A stretch of DNA of 44,709 nt from an uncultured Bacteroidaceae bacterium. GTDB lineage: Bacteria; Bacteroidota; Bacteroidia; Bacteroidales; Bacteroidaceae. The notes beneath the pieces are model-generated. The model had not been told where the DNA came from. It did no database searches and saw only the letters and a list, made by a program, of their open reading frames with translations. Numbering within the stretch: the first letter of the stretch is position 1; each line of letters opens with the position of its first letter. A program made the translations under genes and the position numbers. Below are positions 6,874 to 15,560 of the stretch, piece after piece. Location: assembly GCA_905234555.1 (NCBI GenBank), contig CAJOHO010000011.1, positions 1 to 44,709 on the forward strand, read 5' to 3'.

Positions 6874-9738
6874 TTACTTGATCAGGAGCTTTTTGCCGTT
6901 CTTGATGTAGATGCCTGGCGACAAGGAGGAAGTGGAAGGTACAGAGATACGGCGGCCTTGCAGGTCGTAAACGTTGGCGTTCAACTCCCCTCTTTCGGAG
7001 GGGTTGGGGGAGGCTTGAGTGTCGAAGATGCCTGTTCCGCCTTCGCCAGCAGCAAAGTCGGTGGTGCGGGAGGCAGCCAAGTAGAGGTCGCGTACTTCGT
7101 CGGAGGTGAGGGCACGGTTGTAGATCAGCAGGTCGTCGTAGAGGGCTTCAGCACTACCGATGAGGTTGCCCAAACCGAGAGAGAAGTACTGAGCGGAAGC
7201 GACGAAAGTGAGGACTTTTTGGAAGTCGAAGTCAGCCATCGAGGTTCCAGCCGTAGAACGGAAAGCACGTCCCTTACGGGTCTGGTCGGTATAGACGAAG
7301 ACGCCGTTTGTCTTGTCGATGGTCACCGTCAGGAGCACCCATTTATTAGCTGGGATGTCGGTACGCACAGAGGTAGGATAATTGACAGCAAAGGTGTCGG
7401 TCTCAGCGGCGTTATGATAGGAGAGGAAGTTGTTGCCGGTGAGGTAGAGACGACCCTGAGCCGTCGATACCAGCGGTGTCTTCTCCGTGAAGCCCCAGAG
7501 TGCGCCGAAGCGGTCGTCGGCATCGGCACGTTTCACCCAAACACTCACCGTGAAGCCCTCCATCTCGGTCTGTCCCTGCAGCGGATTGGGGATGCGTGCG
7601 TAGCTGGAACTGTTCGCCTTGAAATCTCCGGCATAGACATGTGCCACCTGTCCGAAACGGGCGATATTCTCTTCGAGCGAAGCGATGGTGCCGTTGCTCT
7701 GCTTGCCGTACGACACAGACTGATCCGTGTTGTAATGGTTGTCGGTGGGTTTCTCGTCGAAGTCGTAATAAGCCACCAGTCCAGCCAGATAGTTGCTGGT
7801 GATCTCCGTGGCAGCCAAAGCTTTAACATTGTAGCTACGTTCGAAGCGGTAATTCTCACAGGCGATGCGCTGCGTAAGCGTGACGGGCGTATCCTCGTCA
7901 GCAGGATTGTATTTTCCTGTGTTGGAAAGGACATCGGGAACGGAGGAGAACCATTCGCTGGTGGCTCCGAAGAACGTGTTGTAGCTCAGGTCGAGGTGAG
8001 CACGCACGGACTGGTTGTTGCTGACAGGTGATGTGGAGTTCTTCAGCGTATAGGCAATGGCGTAGGGCGGACGAACCTTATAACCCCAGATGACCGTTCC
8101 TGCAGAGGACATGGCGCTGAAGCTGATGGCTTCCATCGTGGTGCCATCGACATGCTGGGGGGCAATCACACCCTTGAAGGTGGTTCCGCCAGTCGTGATA
8201 GTGATGTAGCCCGTACCATCGGTACGTTTCCAAGTACCTGTCATATCGCCAGTTACCTTGCCGTCAGGTGTGAGGGTGATGGTCTGTGGCTTAGCTACTT
8301 CGCGGTCGGCTGCCTTCAGACGGTAATTGTGGCGGATGATGGTGAAAGTACCTGGGAACTCAGCGTACTGACCAGGCAGACTGCTGAGCGATGTGCCGTT
8401 CTGGATGTCGGCATCGGTGGTGGTTTCTCCGTTGAATTCAAACGGAAGGGCTACAATCCAGCCGTCCTCGTTGGTCAGGAGCTGGTGGACGCGCACCGCA
8501 TGACCTTCCGAACCGTCGTCGAAACGGGTGTGATAAACGAGGAAAGCACGTCCCTTCTCATCCACGATGGCGGAGTTATGACCCTGTGCCAGTTCGCCCT
8601 TTGTCTGGAAACCCAGACCAGTGTAGGCTCCCACGATGAGGTTGCCGATTTGCACGGCATCGTCGGAATCGTAGTTCTTTTTGTAACTGGAGTAAATGGC
8701 GCTCTTGCCCGAAGCATCTACATAAGGACCGTCGGGATTGGCGCTGCGGAAGACACGCATGGAGTAGCCGCCCGTAGATTCCAGTCCGCCATAGGTCATG
8801 AAGAGGTAATAATAGTTGCCGATGCGCTGGATGTAGGAAGCTTCACCACTCACATAATGACCTCCGGCAATCTTCTTACCGAAGTAGGGGTCGGTTGTGA
8901 TGTCGTCGCCTGAACCAACCTGATTGTATGTCACGTCATAATCGCGCAGACCGGTTGCCTCGTCGAGTTCGAGCATGAAGATGCCGCCACTCCACGAACC
9001 GTAGCTCATCCACAACTTCCCTTCTGCATCGTAGAAGACGCATGGGTCGATATTGTTAGGATAGCGGTTACCCCATCCGTTCCCTGTGTTGTAACGGGAA
9101 GGCAGCGAACCTTGGGTGCCCAGCACCAGTTCGAGGTCGGTGTCCTTATACGAATGGCTTGAATCGTAGAATCCACTAATGCAGACAGGACCTTGATAGA
9201 GGTAGGGACCTTCAATCAAATCGCTCGTCAGCAGGATGATGCTCGAATGCCAATAGTCGCCGTTGATGCTGAGATACTGGCACCATTTGCCCATCACAGG
9301 ATTGTAGATGACGTCGGGTGCCCACATATTGCCGTTGATGTTGTAACTGGCATCGGTACGGGCAGCCCATTCCAAGGCGTTGAACTGGGGAAAATCGACC
9401 TCTGCTCCACCCTTCTTCACCTTCTTCACGGCAGGTGTCACAAAGGCCGTTTCGTTACTGGCGTTGCTGCTGCTTGCAGTTTTCCAAGGCGACGAGAACG
9501 CTGTCCAGTTCTGCAGGTCGGTGGATTTGGCACAAGCACGGTGGGAACCGAAGATGTAGTAGGTGCTCCCGTTGTTGAAGACCACGCTGGGGTCGTGAAC
9601 CGACACGCGGCTCTTGTTTTTGTTCGTGTACAGGTTGTTCAGCTCGCTCTGAGTGAGTTCAACCGTTTCCAGCTCCTGAGCCTGCAAAGGAAGCAGCGTC
9701 AGGCTCATCAAAGCGGTGATTAGTAAATTTCGTTTCAT
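6874..9738 (-). CDS. Secreted GH43 arabinanase-like protein with LamG domain
   Basis: The 954-residue enzyme has a signal peptide (cleavage near LPLQAQ, residue 21) and a five-bladed GH43 propeller. The catalytic set is visible: base Asp49 in SVHDPSVVF, pKa-setting Asp231 in NNIDPCVFY and acid Glu299 in YVSGEASYI. The order and wording (GNMWAPDVIYNP, GHNSAIVDEKG, VYHTRFDDG) fit the endo-arabinanase-like subfamilies acting on alpha-1,5-arabinan; exo-acting arabinofuranosidase is the alternative. A linker module follows (about 430-640), then a LamG/concanavalin-type domain (about 690-895, ending DDLLIYNRALTSDEVRDLY) that probably binds glycan, and a C-terminal tail starting NVYDLQGRRI and ending GIYIKNGKKLLIK. 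It is the second gene of the minus-strand operon, 58 bp after GH97. A palindromic element is embedded just before the tail. Confidence 0.85.
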   Translation of the reverse strand: MKRNLLITALMSLTLLPLQAQELETVELTQSELNNLYTNKNKSRVSVHDPSVVFNNGSTYYIFGSHRACAKSTDLQNWTAFSSPWKTASSSNASNETAFVTPAVKKVKKGGAEVDFPQFNALEWAARTDASYNINGNMWAPDVIYNPVMGKWCQYLSINGDYWHSSIILLTSDLIEGPYLYQGPVCISGFYDSSHSYKDTDLELVLGTQGSLPSRYNTGNGWGNRYPNNIDPCVFYDAEGKLWMSYGSWSGGIFMLELDEATGLRDYDVTYNQVGSGDDITTDPYFGKKIAGGHYVSGEASYIQRIGNYYYLFMTYGGLESTGGYSMRVFRSANPDGPYVDASGKSAIYSSYKKNYDSDDAVQIGNLIVGAYTGLGFQTKGELAQGHNSAIVDEKGRAFLVYHTRFDDGSEGHAVRVHQLLTNEDGWIVALPFEFNGETTTDADIQNGTSLSSLPGQYAEFPGTFTIIRHNYRLKAADREVAKPQTITLTPDGKVTGDMTGTWKRTDGTGYITITTGGTTFKGVIAPQHVDGTTMEAISFSAMSSAGTVIWGYKVRPPYAIAYTLKNSTSPVSNNQSVRAHLDLSYNTFFGATSEWFSSVPDVLSNTGKYNPADEDTPVTLTQRIACENYRFERSYNVKALAATEITSNYLAGLVAYYDFDEKPTDNHYNTDQSVSYGKQSNGTIASLEENIARFGQVAHVYAGDFKANSSSYARIPNPLQGQTEMEGFTVSVWVKRADADDRFGALWGFTEKTPLVSTAQGRLYLTGNNFLSYHNAAETDTFAVNYPTSVRTDIPANKWVLLTVTIDKTNGVFVYTDQTRKGRAFRSTAGTSMADFDFQKVLTFVASAQYFSLGLGNLIGSAEALYDDLLIYNRALTSDEVRDLYLAASRTTDFAAGEGGTGIFDTQASPNPSERGELNANVYDLQGRRISVPSTSSLSPGIYIKNGKKLLIK
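6982..7014 (-). repeat. GC-rich palindromic element, copy 5 (in frame)
   Basis: Inside the GH43 gene, read as ASPNPSERGELNAN just before VYDLQGRRI. It is in the opposite orientation to copies 2-4, so the inserted peptide differs although the position relative to the tail is the same. Confidence 0.65.
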
Positions 9739-9770
9739 ATCAGTTAGTTTTTTCGTTCCTTATTATTTTC

Positions 9771-9788
9771 TTCGCGGAAAGCCGCGAA
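9771..9788 (-). other. Intercistronic hairpin GH97 / GH43
   Basis: TTCGCGG pairs with CCGCGAA around an AAAG loop in the 58 bp spacer. No T-tract follows on the minus strand; possible processing or stability element. Confidence 0.5.
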
Positions 9789-9796
9789 ACACAGTA

Positions 9797-11764
9797 TTAT
9801 TGCGTGATCATGACAAAACCGCCGGCTTTCGCCATCGTCACCATAACGGACTGAGGTTTCTTTACCACCAGACGGGCATTGTACGAAGGATCTTGATTCT
9901 GAAGATTGTCGCTGTAAAGCTCAACGGCGTCGCCCTTCTTGACAAAAGTAGTGAGGTCGAGCTTGAGGGAAAGCGGTTCGCCTGTGGCGTTGACACCAGC
10001 GATATACCAGGTGCCAGCGTGACGACGGGCAAGAACCACGAACTTACCAGGATAGCCGTCGATGAAGCGGGTCTCTTCCCAGGTGGTGGGCACCTGCTTC
10101 ATGAAATTAACAGAGGATTCGGGTGCACCTCCGTTCTCAGGAGTGTTGAGATTCTCCGGCGTGAGGGCGAAGTTCTGGATGGGGTTCTGGAAGAGAATGG
10201 TAGTGGCGAGTTCGAAGCAGTCGGTAGTGCGACGCGTCGTTCCTCTTGTGTTTCCCTTTGCCAGACGACGGTTGAGCACGCAACCACCATATTCCATACA
10301 ACCAACGGCGTTGCGGATGAAAGGATGAAGCGTAGCGTTGAAAGGTGCTGCATCGCAGAAGCCCTGACTGAACACGAGGTTCTCGCTGGCCAGTACGGCT
10401 TCGCTTCCCACATAATTCGGGTACATCCGTTCCCAACCGCGAGGCAAGGTGCAACCGTGGAAGATGACCATCAGTCCGCAGTCGTCTGCATCGCTCAGGA
10501 TGGCTTCGTAGAGACGCATGGTTTCCTGCTTGTCGCCACCAAAGAAATCCACCTTAATACCTTTGACGCCGAGTTTCTGCATCCAGCGCATCCATTGTTT
10601 GCGTTCGATGGGGTTGTCCATCTTGTTAATCGGTCCCTGCTCAATATCGTTCCAGTAACCGCTGGAGCTGAACCACAGGAACACATCCACGCCCTGCGAC
10701 TGCGCATACTTCACCAACTCTTCCATACGCGCGATTCCTATATTAGTATCCCACCAGTTGTCGATCAGCACATATTGGTAACCCAACGACTTTGCCAGCT
10801 GGATATACTTCACCTGGTCGTCGTAGTTGATGGAGTTGTCCTGCCAGATAATCCAGCTCCACGTGCCGCGTCCGAACTTATATTGATGGGTGGTTTCGTA
10901 GCGGGGACGCACATTGTCGTATGGTGCTGTGGTCTCAACGATCGGCTTGAGGGTCGTGCCCACGGTCATCGTTCGCCAAGGCGTTGCACCAGGCAGTCCG
11001 AAAGCAGGTTCCACAGTTCCGTTTCCGTTGTTCTCCTCAGCCATCGGATAGGCGATGGTGTAGAGTCCGTCGCCCGTCATATCACTCAGACGGGAACCGC
11101 AATAACGCGAATCCACACCCGTCTCCGACACCAGCACCCACGCATCGGGCGTGTGGAAAAGGCAAGGGAAGGTGAAGCCGTGACCATAGTGTGAACGGGC
11201 TGTCATCGGAGCGTCGGCCTTGTAGTCTTCCTCATAGCTGGGTTTGGTGCGTTTCCAACCGATCATCGCATCGCTCTGCGGACAGAGGAACGTGGTGGTG
11301 GCAGTAGGGAAGTCGAAGCCCGTCTTCTCCTCCATAACGCGAATGGAACCCGTCTCGCCCTGACGAGGCACTTCGTAGCGGAAGGCAATGTCGTTGTCTG
11401 ACACACGCATCACCAGCGAGAAGTGTTGTTTATTGGCATTTTGCAGCATGACCTTGAGTTCGTTGGCCACATAATGAACCTTTGCCACTTTTGCACGGTT
11501 CAGTTCGTAGGTTTCGTCAATGAATGCCGTTTCGGTACCTTCAAGGCTCAGTCCCGTGCTGAAATCGCCGATATTCGCCACAAAACCCAGTGGCGAGGGG
11601 TCGAGCACGGTTTTGCCGTCATAACTCACCTGATAGGCAGCCTTACCACCCGTCAGGTTGATATTCACTGCCAGTCGTCCGTCGGGACTTTTCACTTCTG
11701 CTGTCTGAGCCAAAGCAAAAATGGCCCAACCTGCCAGCAGCATCAAACAAGTAATTCGCTTCAT
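9797..11764 (-). CDS. GH97 glycosidase, retaining (alpha-galactosidase type)
   Basis: The 655-residue secreted enzyme has a signal peptide (MKRITCLMLLAGWAIFALAQ), an N-terminal beta-sandwich (about 22-280), a TIM barrel (about 290-560) with YVLIDNWWDTN, LWFSSSGYW and IKVDFFGGDKQ, and a C-terminal beta domain. GH97 splits into inverting members that use a Glu and retaining members that use an Asp nucleophile at the end of the KVDFF strand; Asp406 here places it in the retaining group, known for alpha-galactosidase and beta-L-arabinopyranosidase activity. Glu461 (or Glu455) is the candidate acid/base. The substrate is therefore probably a terminal alpha-galactose or related sugar on plant polysaccharide. 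It is the first gene of the GH97-GH43-BNR_4 operon, about 60 nt behind a strong promoter. Confidence 0.88.
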   Translation of the reverse strand: MKRITCLMLLAGWAIFALAQTAEVKSPDGRLAVNINLTGGKAAYQVSYDGKTVLDPSPLGFVANIGDFSTGLSLEGTETAFIDETYELNRAKVAKVHYVANELKVMLQNANKQHFSLVMRVSDNDIAFRYEVPRQGETGSIRVMEEKTGFDFPTATTTFLCPQSDAMIGWKRTKPSYEEDYKADAPMTARSHYGHGFTFPCLFHTPDAWVLVSETGVDSRYCGSRLSDMTGDGLYTIAYPMAEENNGNGTVEPAFGLPGATPWRTMTVGTTLKPIVETTAPYDNVRPRYETTHQYKFGRGTWSWIIWQDNSINYDDQVKYIQLAKSLGYQYVLIDNWWDTNIGIARMEELVKYAQSQGVDVFLWFSSSGYWNDIEQGPINKMDNPIERKQWMRWMQKLGVKGIKVDFFGGDKQETMRLYEAILSDADDCGLMVIFHGCTLPRGWERMYPNYVGSEAVLASENLVFSQGFCDAAPFNATLHPFIRNAVGCMEYGGCVLNRRLAKGNTRGTTRRTTDCFELATTILFQNPIQNFALTPENLNTPENGGAPESSVNFMKQVPTTWEETRFIDGYPGKFVVLARRHAGTWYIAGVNATGEPLSLKLDLTTFVKKGDAVELYSDNLQNQDPSYNARLVVKKPQSVMVTMAKAGGFVMITQ

Positions 11765-11822
11765 ATTGTCGTTGGATTGTTAGAGTCGTTGTGATTAGTT
11801 AGTCTGTTTTCTGATGATGGTG

Positions 11823-11854
11823 CAAAGGTATAAGAAAAAAAGCATAACTCCAAA
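11823..11854 (-). promoter_or_regulatory. Promoter of the GH97 operon
   Basis: On the minus strand TTTG (11851-11854) and TACCTTTG (11823-11830) are 20 bp apart, an exact match to the Bacteroidales -33/-7 consensus. It is the only good promoter found for the three glycan genes. Confidence 0.75.
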
Positions 11855-11933
11855 TTTTACCTGCAAATATTAATGATTTAGGGGCAGTTCTATAAATTTA
11901 TGGAAGAGTTTTTTGATTTTTTCTTCAAATTAG

Positions 11934-11964
11934 TTGCGGGCTTGAAACAAAATGACTATATTTG
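11934..11964 (+). promoter_or_regulatory. Promoter of the EF-G-like gene
   Basis: TTG at 11934-11936 and TATATTTG at 11957-11964 are 20 bp apart. The start would be near 11971, leaving a leader of about 85 nt before the ATG at 12057. Confidence 0.7.
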
Positions 11965-12056
11965 CGCCATGAATTCTGTACATTCATGAAAATGGGTGTG
12001 CATAATTCGATTTTGTGTCTGATCACATCATTACAAAACCTAAAAATAACACAACA

Positions 12057-14216
12057 ATGAAAGTTTATCAATCAAACGAGATCAAGAACATCGCATTGCT
12101 TGGCAATGACGGTGCGGGCAAGACTACTCTGACCGAAGCCTTGCTCTATGAAGCTGGCATTATCCAGCGCCGTGGTCGTATCACAATGAAGAATACCGTC
12201 AGCGACTATTTCCCTGTTGAGCAGGAATATGGTTACTCTGTATTCTCCACAGTTTTCCACACAGAATGGAACGGCAAGAAGCTGAACATCATTGACTGCC
12301 CAGGAGCCGACGACTTCGCCGGTGCTGCTATCACGGCACTCAACGTGACTGACACCGCCATCCTGCTGCTCAACGGACAGTACGGTCCTGAAGTTCAGAC
12401 TCAGAACCACTTCCGCTACACAGAGAAGCTGGGCAAGCCTGTCATCTTCCTCGTGAACCAGCTCGACTCCGACAAGTGTGACTACAACGCCACCGTAGAG
12501 CGTCTGCGCGAACTCTACGGACAGAAAGTCGTACAGATTCAGTATCCGCTCAACGAAGGTCCTAACTTCAACTCTCTCATCGACGTGCTGCTGATGAAGA
12601 AGTACAGCTGGAAGCCCGAAGGCGGTGCACCCACCATCGAGGATATCCCTGCCAGTGAAATGGACAAGGCAATGGAACTGCATCACGCACTCGTCGAGGC
12701 TGCTGCCGAGAACGACGAAGCCCTGATGGAGAAGTTCTTCGAGTCTGAAAGCCTCACTGAGGACGAGATGCGCGAAGGTATCCGCAAGGGACTGGCTGCC
12801 CGCAGCATGTTCCCTGTATTCTGCGTTTGCGCCGTGAAGGACATGGGCGTTCGCCGCTTGATGGAATTCCTGGGCAACGTAGTTCCTTTCGTAAGCGAAA
12901 TGCCAAAGGTTGAGAACACTGCCGGCGAGGAGATTGCTCCAGACAGCAACGGTCCTGCAGCCCTCTACTTCTTCAAGACTGCCAGCGAGCCACACATCGG
13001 CGACGTACAGTACTTCAAGGTGATGAGCGGTAAGGTTCACGAAGGTGACGATCTGAACAACAACGACCGCGGTTCGAAGGAACGCCTGGCACAGATCTTC
13101 GTTTGCGCCGGTGCTAACCGCATCAAGGTGGACGAACTGGTAGCCGGCGATATCGGCTGTACCGTGAAGCTGAAGGATGTTCGCACAGGCAACACCCTCA
13201 CCGCCAAGGAAATTGACTGGAAGTTCAACTTCATCGAATATCCAGATCCTAAGTATATCCGCAGCATCAAGGCTGAGAACGAGTCTGAGTCTGAAAAGAT
13301 GATGGCTGCCATCCAGAAGATGAGCCAGGAAGATCCAACTTGGATTCTGGAGCAGAGCAAGGAACTGAAGCAGACCCTCATCAAGGGACAGGGTGAGTTC
13401 CACCTCCGCACGCTGAAATGGCGTCTGGAGAACAACGCCAAGATCAAGGTGAAGTTCGAAGAGCCTAAGATTCCTTATCGTGAGACCATCACGAAGAGCG
13501 CACGTGCAGATTATCGTCACAAGAAGCAGTCAGGTGGTGCCGGTCAGTTTGGTGAAGTTCACCTTATCGTGGAGCCTTACGACGAGAACATCCCCATGCC
13601 AGCTGTTTACAAGTTCGGCGGACAGGAATTCAAGATCACAGCCAAGGGCGAAGAAGTGGTTGACCTCGACTGGGGCGGCAAACTCGTATTCGTGAACTCC
13701 ATCGTCGGCGGCAGCATCGATGCACGCTTCCTCCCAGCCATCCTCAAGGGTGTGATGAGCCGCATGGAGCAAGGTCCTCTGACGGGCAGCTATGCTCGTG
13801 ACGTTCGCGTCATCGTCTATGACGGAAAGATGCACCCAGTTGACTCTAACGAACTTTCCTTCATGCTGGCAGGACGCCACGCCTTCAGCGATGCGTTCAA
13901 GAATGCAGGTCCGAAACTGCTCGAACCTATCTACGACGTAGAAGTGCTCGTTCCAAGCGACCGCATGGGTGACGTGATGAGCGACCTGCAGGGCCGTCGT
14001 GGTATGATTGTAGGTTCTGAGAGTGCCAACGGCTACGACAAGCTCATTGCCAAAGTACCTCTCAAGGAACTCTCCAACTACTCTACTTCCCTGTCTTCCA
14101 TCACAGGTGGACGTGCGTCCTTCACGATGAAGTTCAGCAACTACGAACTCGTGCCAACAGACGTTCAGCAGAAGCTCGTCAAGGAATTCGAGGAGCAGAG
14201 CAAGGACGAAGACTAA
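12057..14216 (+). CDS. Elongation factor G-like GTPase (second EF-G)
   Basis: The 719-residue translation-type GTPase shows G-domain motifs: GNDGAGKT (residues 16-23), DCPGADDF (G3) and NQLDSD (G4). Domain II follows (about 310-390), then the EF-G domain IV region with the GGAGQFGEVHL stretch and a C-terminal domain V. The N-terminal wording (NIALLGNDGAGKTTL, with Asp-Gly in place of His-Val/Ile-Asp found in canonical EF-G) marks it as the divergent EF-G-like paralog common in Bacteroidetes rather than the fusA of the str operon; no rpsL/rpsG/tuf neighbours are present. It could act in ribosome recycling, translocation under stress, or protection. I chose the ATG at 12057 over the in-frame GTG at 12015 because family similarity starts there and an A-rich leader precedes it. 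It is monocistronic, between its own promoter and a terminator. Confidence 0.88.
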   Translation: MKVYQSNEIKNIALLGNDGAGKTTLTEALLYEAGIIQRRGRITMKNTVSDYFPVEQEYGYSVFSTVFHTEWNGKKLNIIDCPGADDFAGAAITALNVTDTAILLLNGQYGPEVQTQNHFRYTEKLGKPVIFLVNQLDSDKCDYNATVERLRELYGQKVVQIQYPLNEGPNFNSLIDVLLMKKYSWKPEGGAPTIEDIPASEMDKAMELHHALVEAAAENDEALMEKFFESESLTEDEMREGIRKGLAARSMFPVFCVCAVKDMGVRRLMEFLGNVVPFVSEMPKVENTAGEEIAPDSNGPAALYFFKTASEPHIGDVQYFKVMSGKVHEGDDLNNNDRGSKERLAQIFVCAGANRIKVDELVAGDIGCTVKLKDVRTGNTLTAKEIDWKFNFIEYPDPKYIRSIKAENESESEKMMAAIQKMSQEDPTWILEQSKELKQTLIKGQGEFHLRTLKWRLENNAKIKVKFEEPKIPYRETITKSARADYRHKKQSGGAGQFGEVHLIVEPYDENIPMPAVYKFGGQEFKITAKGEEVVDLDWGGKLVFVNSIVGGSIDARFLPAILKGVMSRMEQGPLTGSYARDVRVIVYDGKMHPVDSNELSFMLAGRHAFSDAFKNAGPKLLEPIYDVEVLVPSDRMGDVMSDLQGRRGMIVGSESANGYDKLIAKVPLKELSNYSTSLSSITGGRASFTMKFSNYELVPTDVQQKLVKEFEEQSKDED

Positions 14217-14233
14217 TTCCTTACCTTATTTAT

Positions 14234-14270
14234 ATAAAGGGTGTGACCCAAACGGTTACACCCTTTATTC
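14234..14270 (+). terminator. Terminator after EF-G-like gene
   Basis: ATAAAGGGTGT (14234-14244) pairs with ACACCCTTTAT (14258-14268), with ACC/GGT extending the stem; a T-rich run follows. Confidence 0.8.
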
Positions 14271-14323
14271 TTATTTCCGTCAAACAGATACTTATCTTTC
14301 ATTGATTATTCTTCATTGAGTTC

Positions 14324-15400
14324 ATGAACAGAATCATTGAGTGTGTGCCCAATTTCAGCGAGGGACGCGACCAAAAGGTCATTGATGCCATTGCCCAAGC
14401 TGCAGACAGCGTTAAAGATGTGAAAGTGCTCCATGTGGATGCTGGAGAAGCTGCCAACCGAACAGTCATTACCTTTGCCGGAGAGGCAGAAGCGGTGGTG
14501 GAAGCTGCCTTCCAAGCTGTGAAGACAGCCAGCCAACTCATCGATATGCGCCAGCAACACGGAACTCATCCACGGATCGGTGCCACCGACGTGTTGCCCT
14601 TAGTACCCGTCAGCGGCATCACGCTGGAAGAATGTGCAGAACTGGCTCGCAAATTGGCAAAACGCATCTCCGACGAACTGGGCATCCCTACCTACTGCTA
14701 CGAGGCAGCTGCCTTCCGTCCCGAGATGCAGAATCTGGCTGTTTGCCGTTCAGGAGAATACGAAGGCTTGGCCGAAAAACTCGTCACACCAGACAAGCAG
14801 CCTGATTTCGGAGCCAGACCGATGGACGAAGTGATTGCCCGCAGCGGAGCCACTGTGGTGGGTGCCCGCGACTTCCTCATTGCCGTGAACTACAACCTCA
14901 ACACCACCTCAGTCCCCATCGCCAACGAGATTGCCCGTGATGTCCGTGAACGGGGACGTGCACTGAGAAACCCTGAAACGGGAGAAGTGGTGAAGGACGA
15001 AAACGGAAAGACCGTGATGCAGCCAGGAACCCTGAAAGCCACAAAGGCAATCGGCTGGTACATAGACGAGTACGGTATCGCACAAGTATCAATGAATATG
15101 ACTAATATTCACGTCACCCCTCTCCATCGTGCCTACGAGGAAGTATGCAGAGCTGCTGAAGCACGAGGTGTCCGAGTAACAGGAACGGAAATTATCGGCT
15201 TGGTACCTAAGCAATCTTTGCTGGAAGCTGGCAGGTACTTCGCCCAGCAGTCCCCCACCCCACCATCAGACGCAGAATCTTCCACAACCCTCAGCGAATC
15301 CGATCTCATCCAAATCGCCATTCGTCACATGGGTCTCGACGATCTTTGTCCCTTCCTTCCCGAAGAAAAAGTAATAGAATACAAGTTGAGCCATCTGTAA
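14324..15400 (+). CDS. ftcD: Glutamate formimidoyltransferase
   Basis: The 358-residue cytosolic enzyme transfers the formimino group of N-formimino-glutamate to tetrahydrofolate, the last step of histidine degradation in organisms with this route. Diagnostic stretches are IIECVPNFSEGRD at the N-terminus, HGTHPRIGATDVLPLVPV with the catalytic His region (about 85-102), GARDFLIAVNYNLNT and the C-terminal MNMTNIHVTPLHRAYEEV and GTEIIGLVPK. It is the transferase domain only; the cyclodeaminase part of the vertebrate fusion is absent, as is usual in bacteria. The other hut genes (hutH, hutU, hutI) are not adjacent, so it is either separated from them or used for folate one-carbon supply. It is preceded by a terminator and followed by a 160 bp spacer with the next promoter. 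Confidence 0.93.
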   Translation: MNRIIECVPNFSEGRDQKVIDAIAQAADSVKDVKVLHVDAGEAANRTVITFAGEAEAVVEAAFQAVKTASQLIDMRQQHGTHPRIGATDVLPLVPVSGITLEECAELARKLAKRISDELGIPTYCYEAAAFRPEMQNLAVCRSGEYEGLAEKLVTPDKQPDFGARPMDEVIARSGATVVGARDFLIAVNYNLNTTSVPIANEIARDVRERGRALRNPETGEVVKDENGKTVMQPGTLKATKAIGWYIDEYGIAQVSMNMTNIHVTPLHRAYEEVCRAAEARGVRVTGTEIIGLVPKQSLLEAGRYFAQQSPTPPSDAESSTTLSESDLIQIAIRHMGLDDLCPFLPEEKVIEYKLSHL

Positions 15401-15468
15401 TTTTCTCAATTTTTGCCAAATTCTTCATTTTTTTCTGCGAAACTGATACGGGTTTGGAGAATTTTCTG

Positions 15469-15476
15469 TAACTTTG
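15469..15476 (+). promoter_or_regulatory. -7 box upstream of capA-like gene
   Basis: TAACTTTG matches TAnnTTTG; the -33 region is poor (the nearest TTTG at 15453 is too close). The leader to the ATG at 15561 would be about 75 nt. Confidence 0.45.
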
Positions 15477-15560
15477 TCGTCAACATCAAAAAATCAAACT
15501 TTGTTGCACTTCATAACAGGCAACAAATCATACTTGGATCGTAACAAATAACACTTGAAT

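Noticed and set aside
9716-11194. 492-residue plus-strand frame opposite GH97
   Set aside because: It lies antisense to a clear GH97 gene; long antisense frames are expected from the codon bias here, and the product has no family resemblance.
12072-13520. 482-residue minus-strand frame opposite the EF-G-like gene
   Set aside because: Shadow of a highly biased gene; no start signal, promoter or motif.
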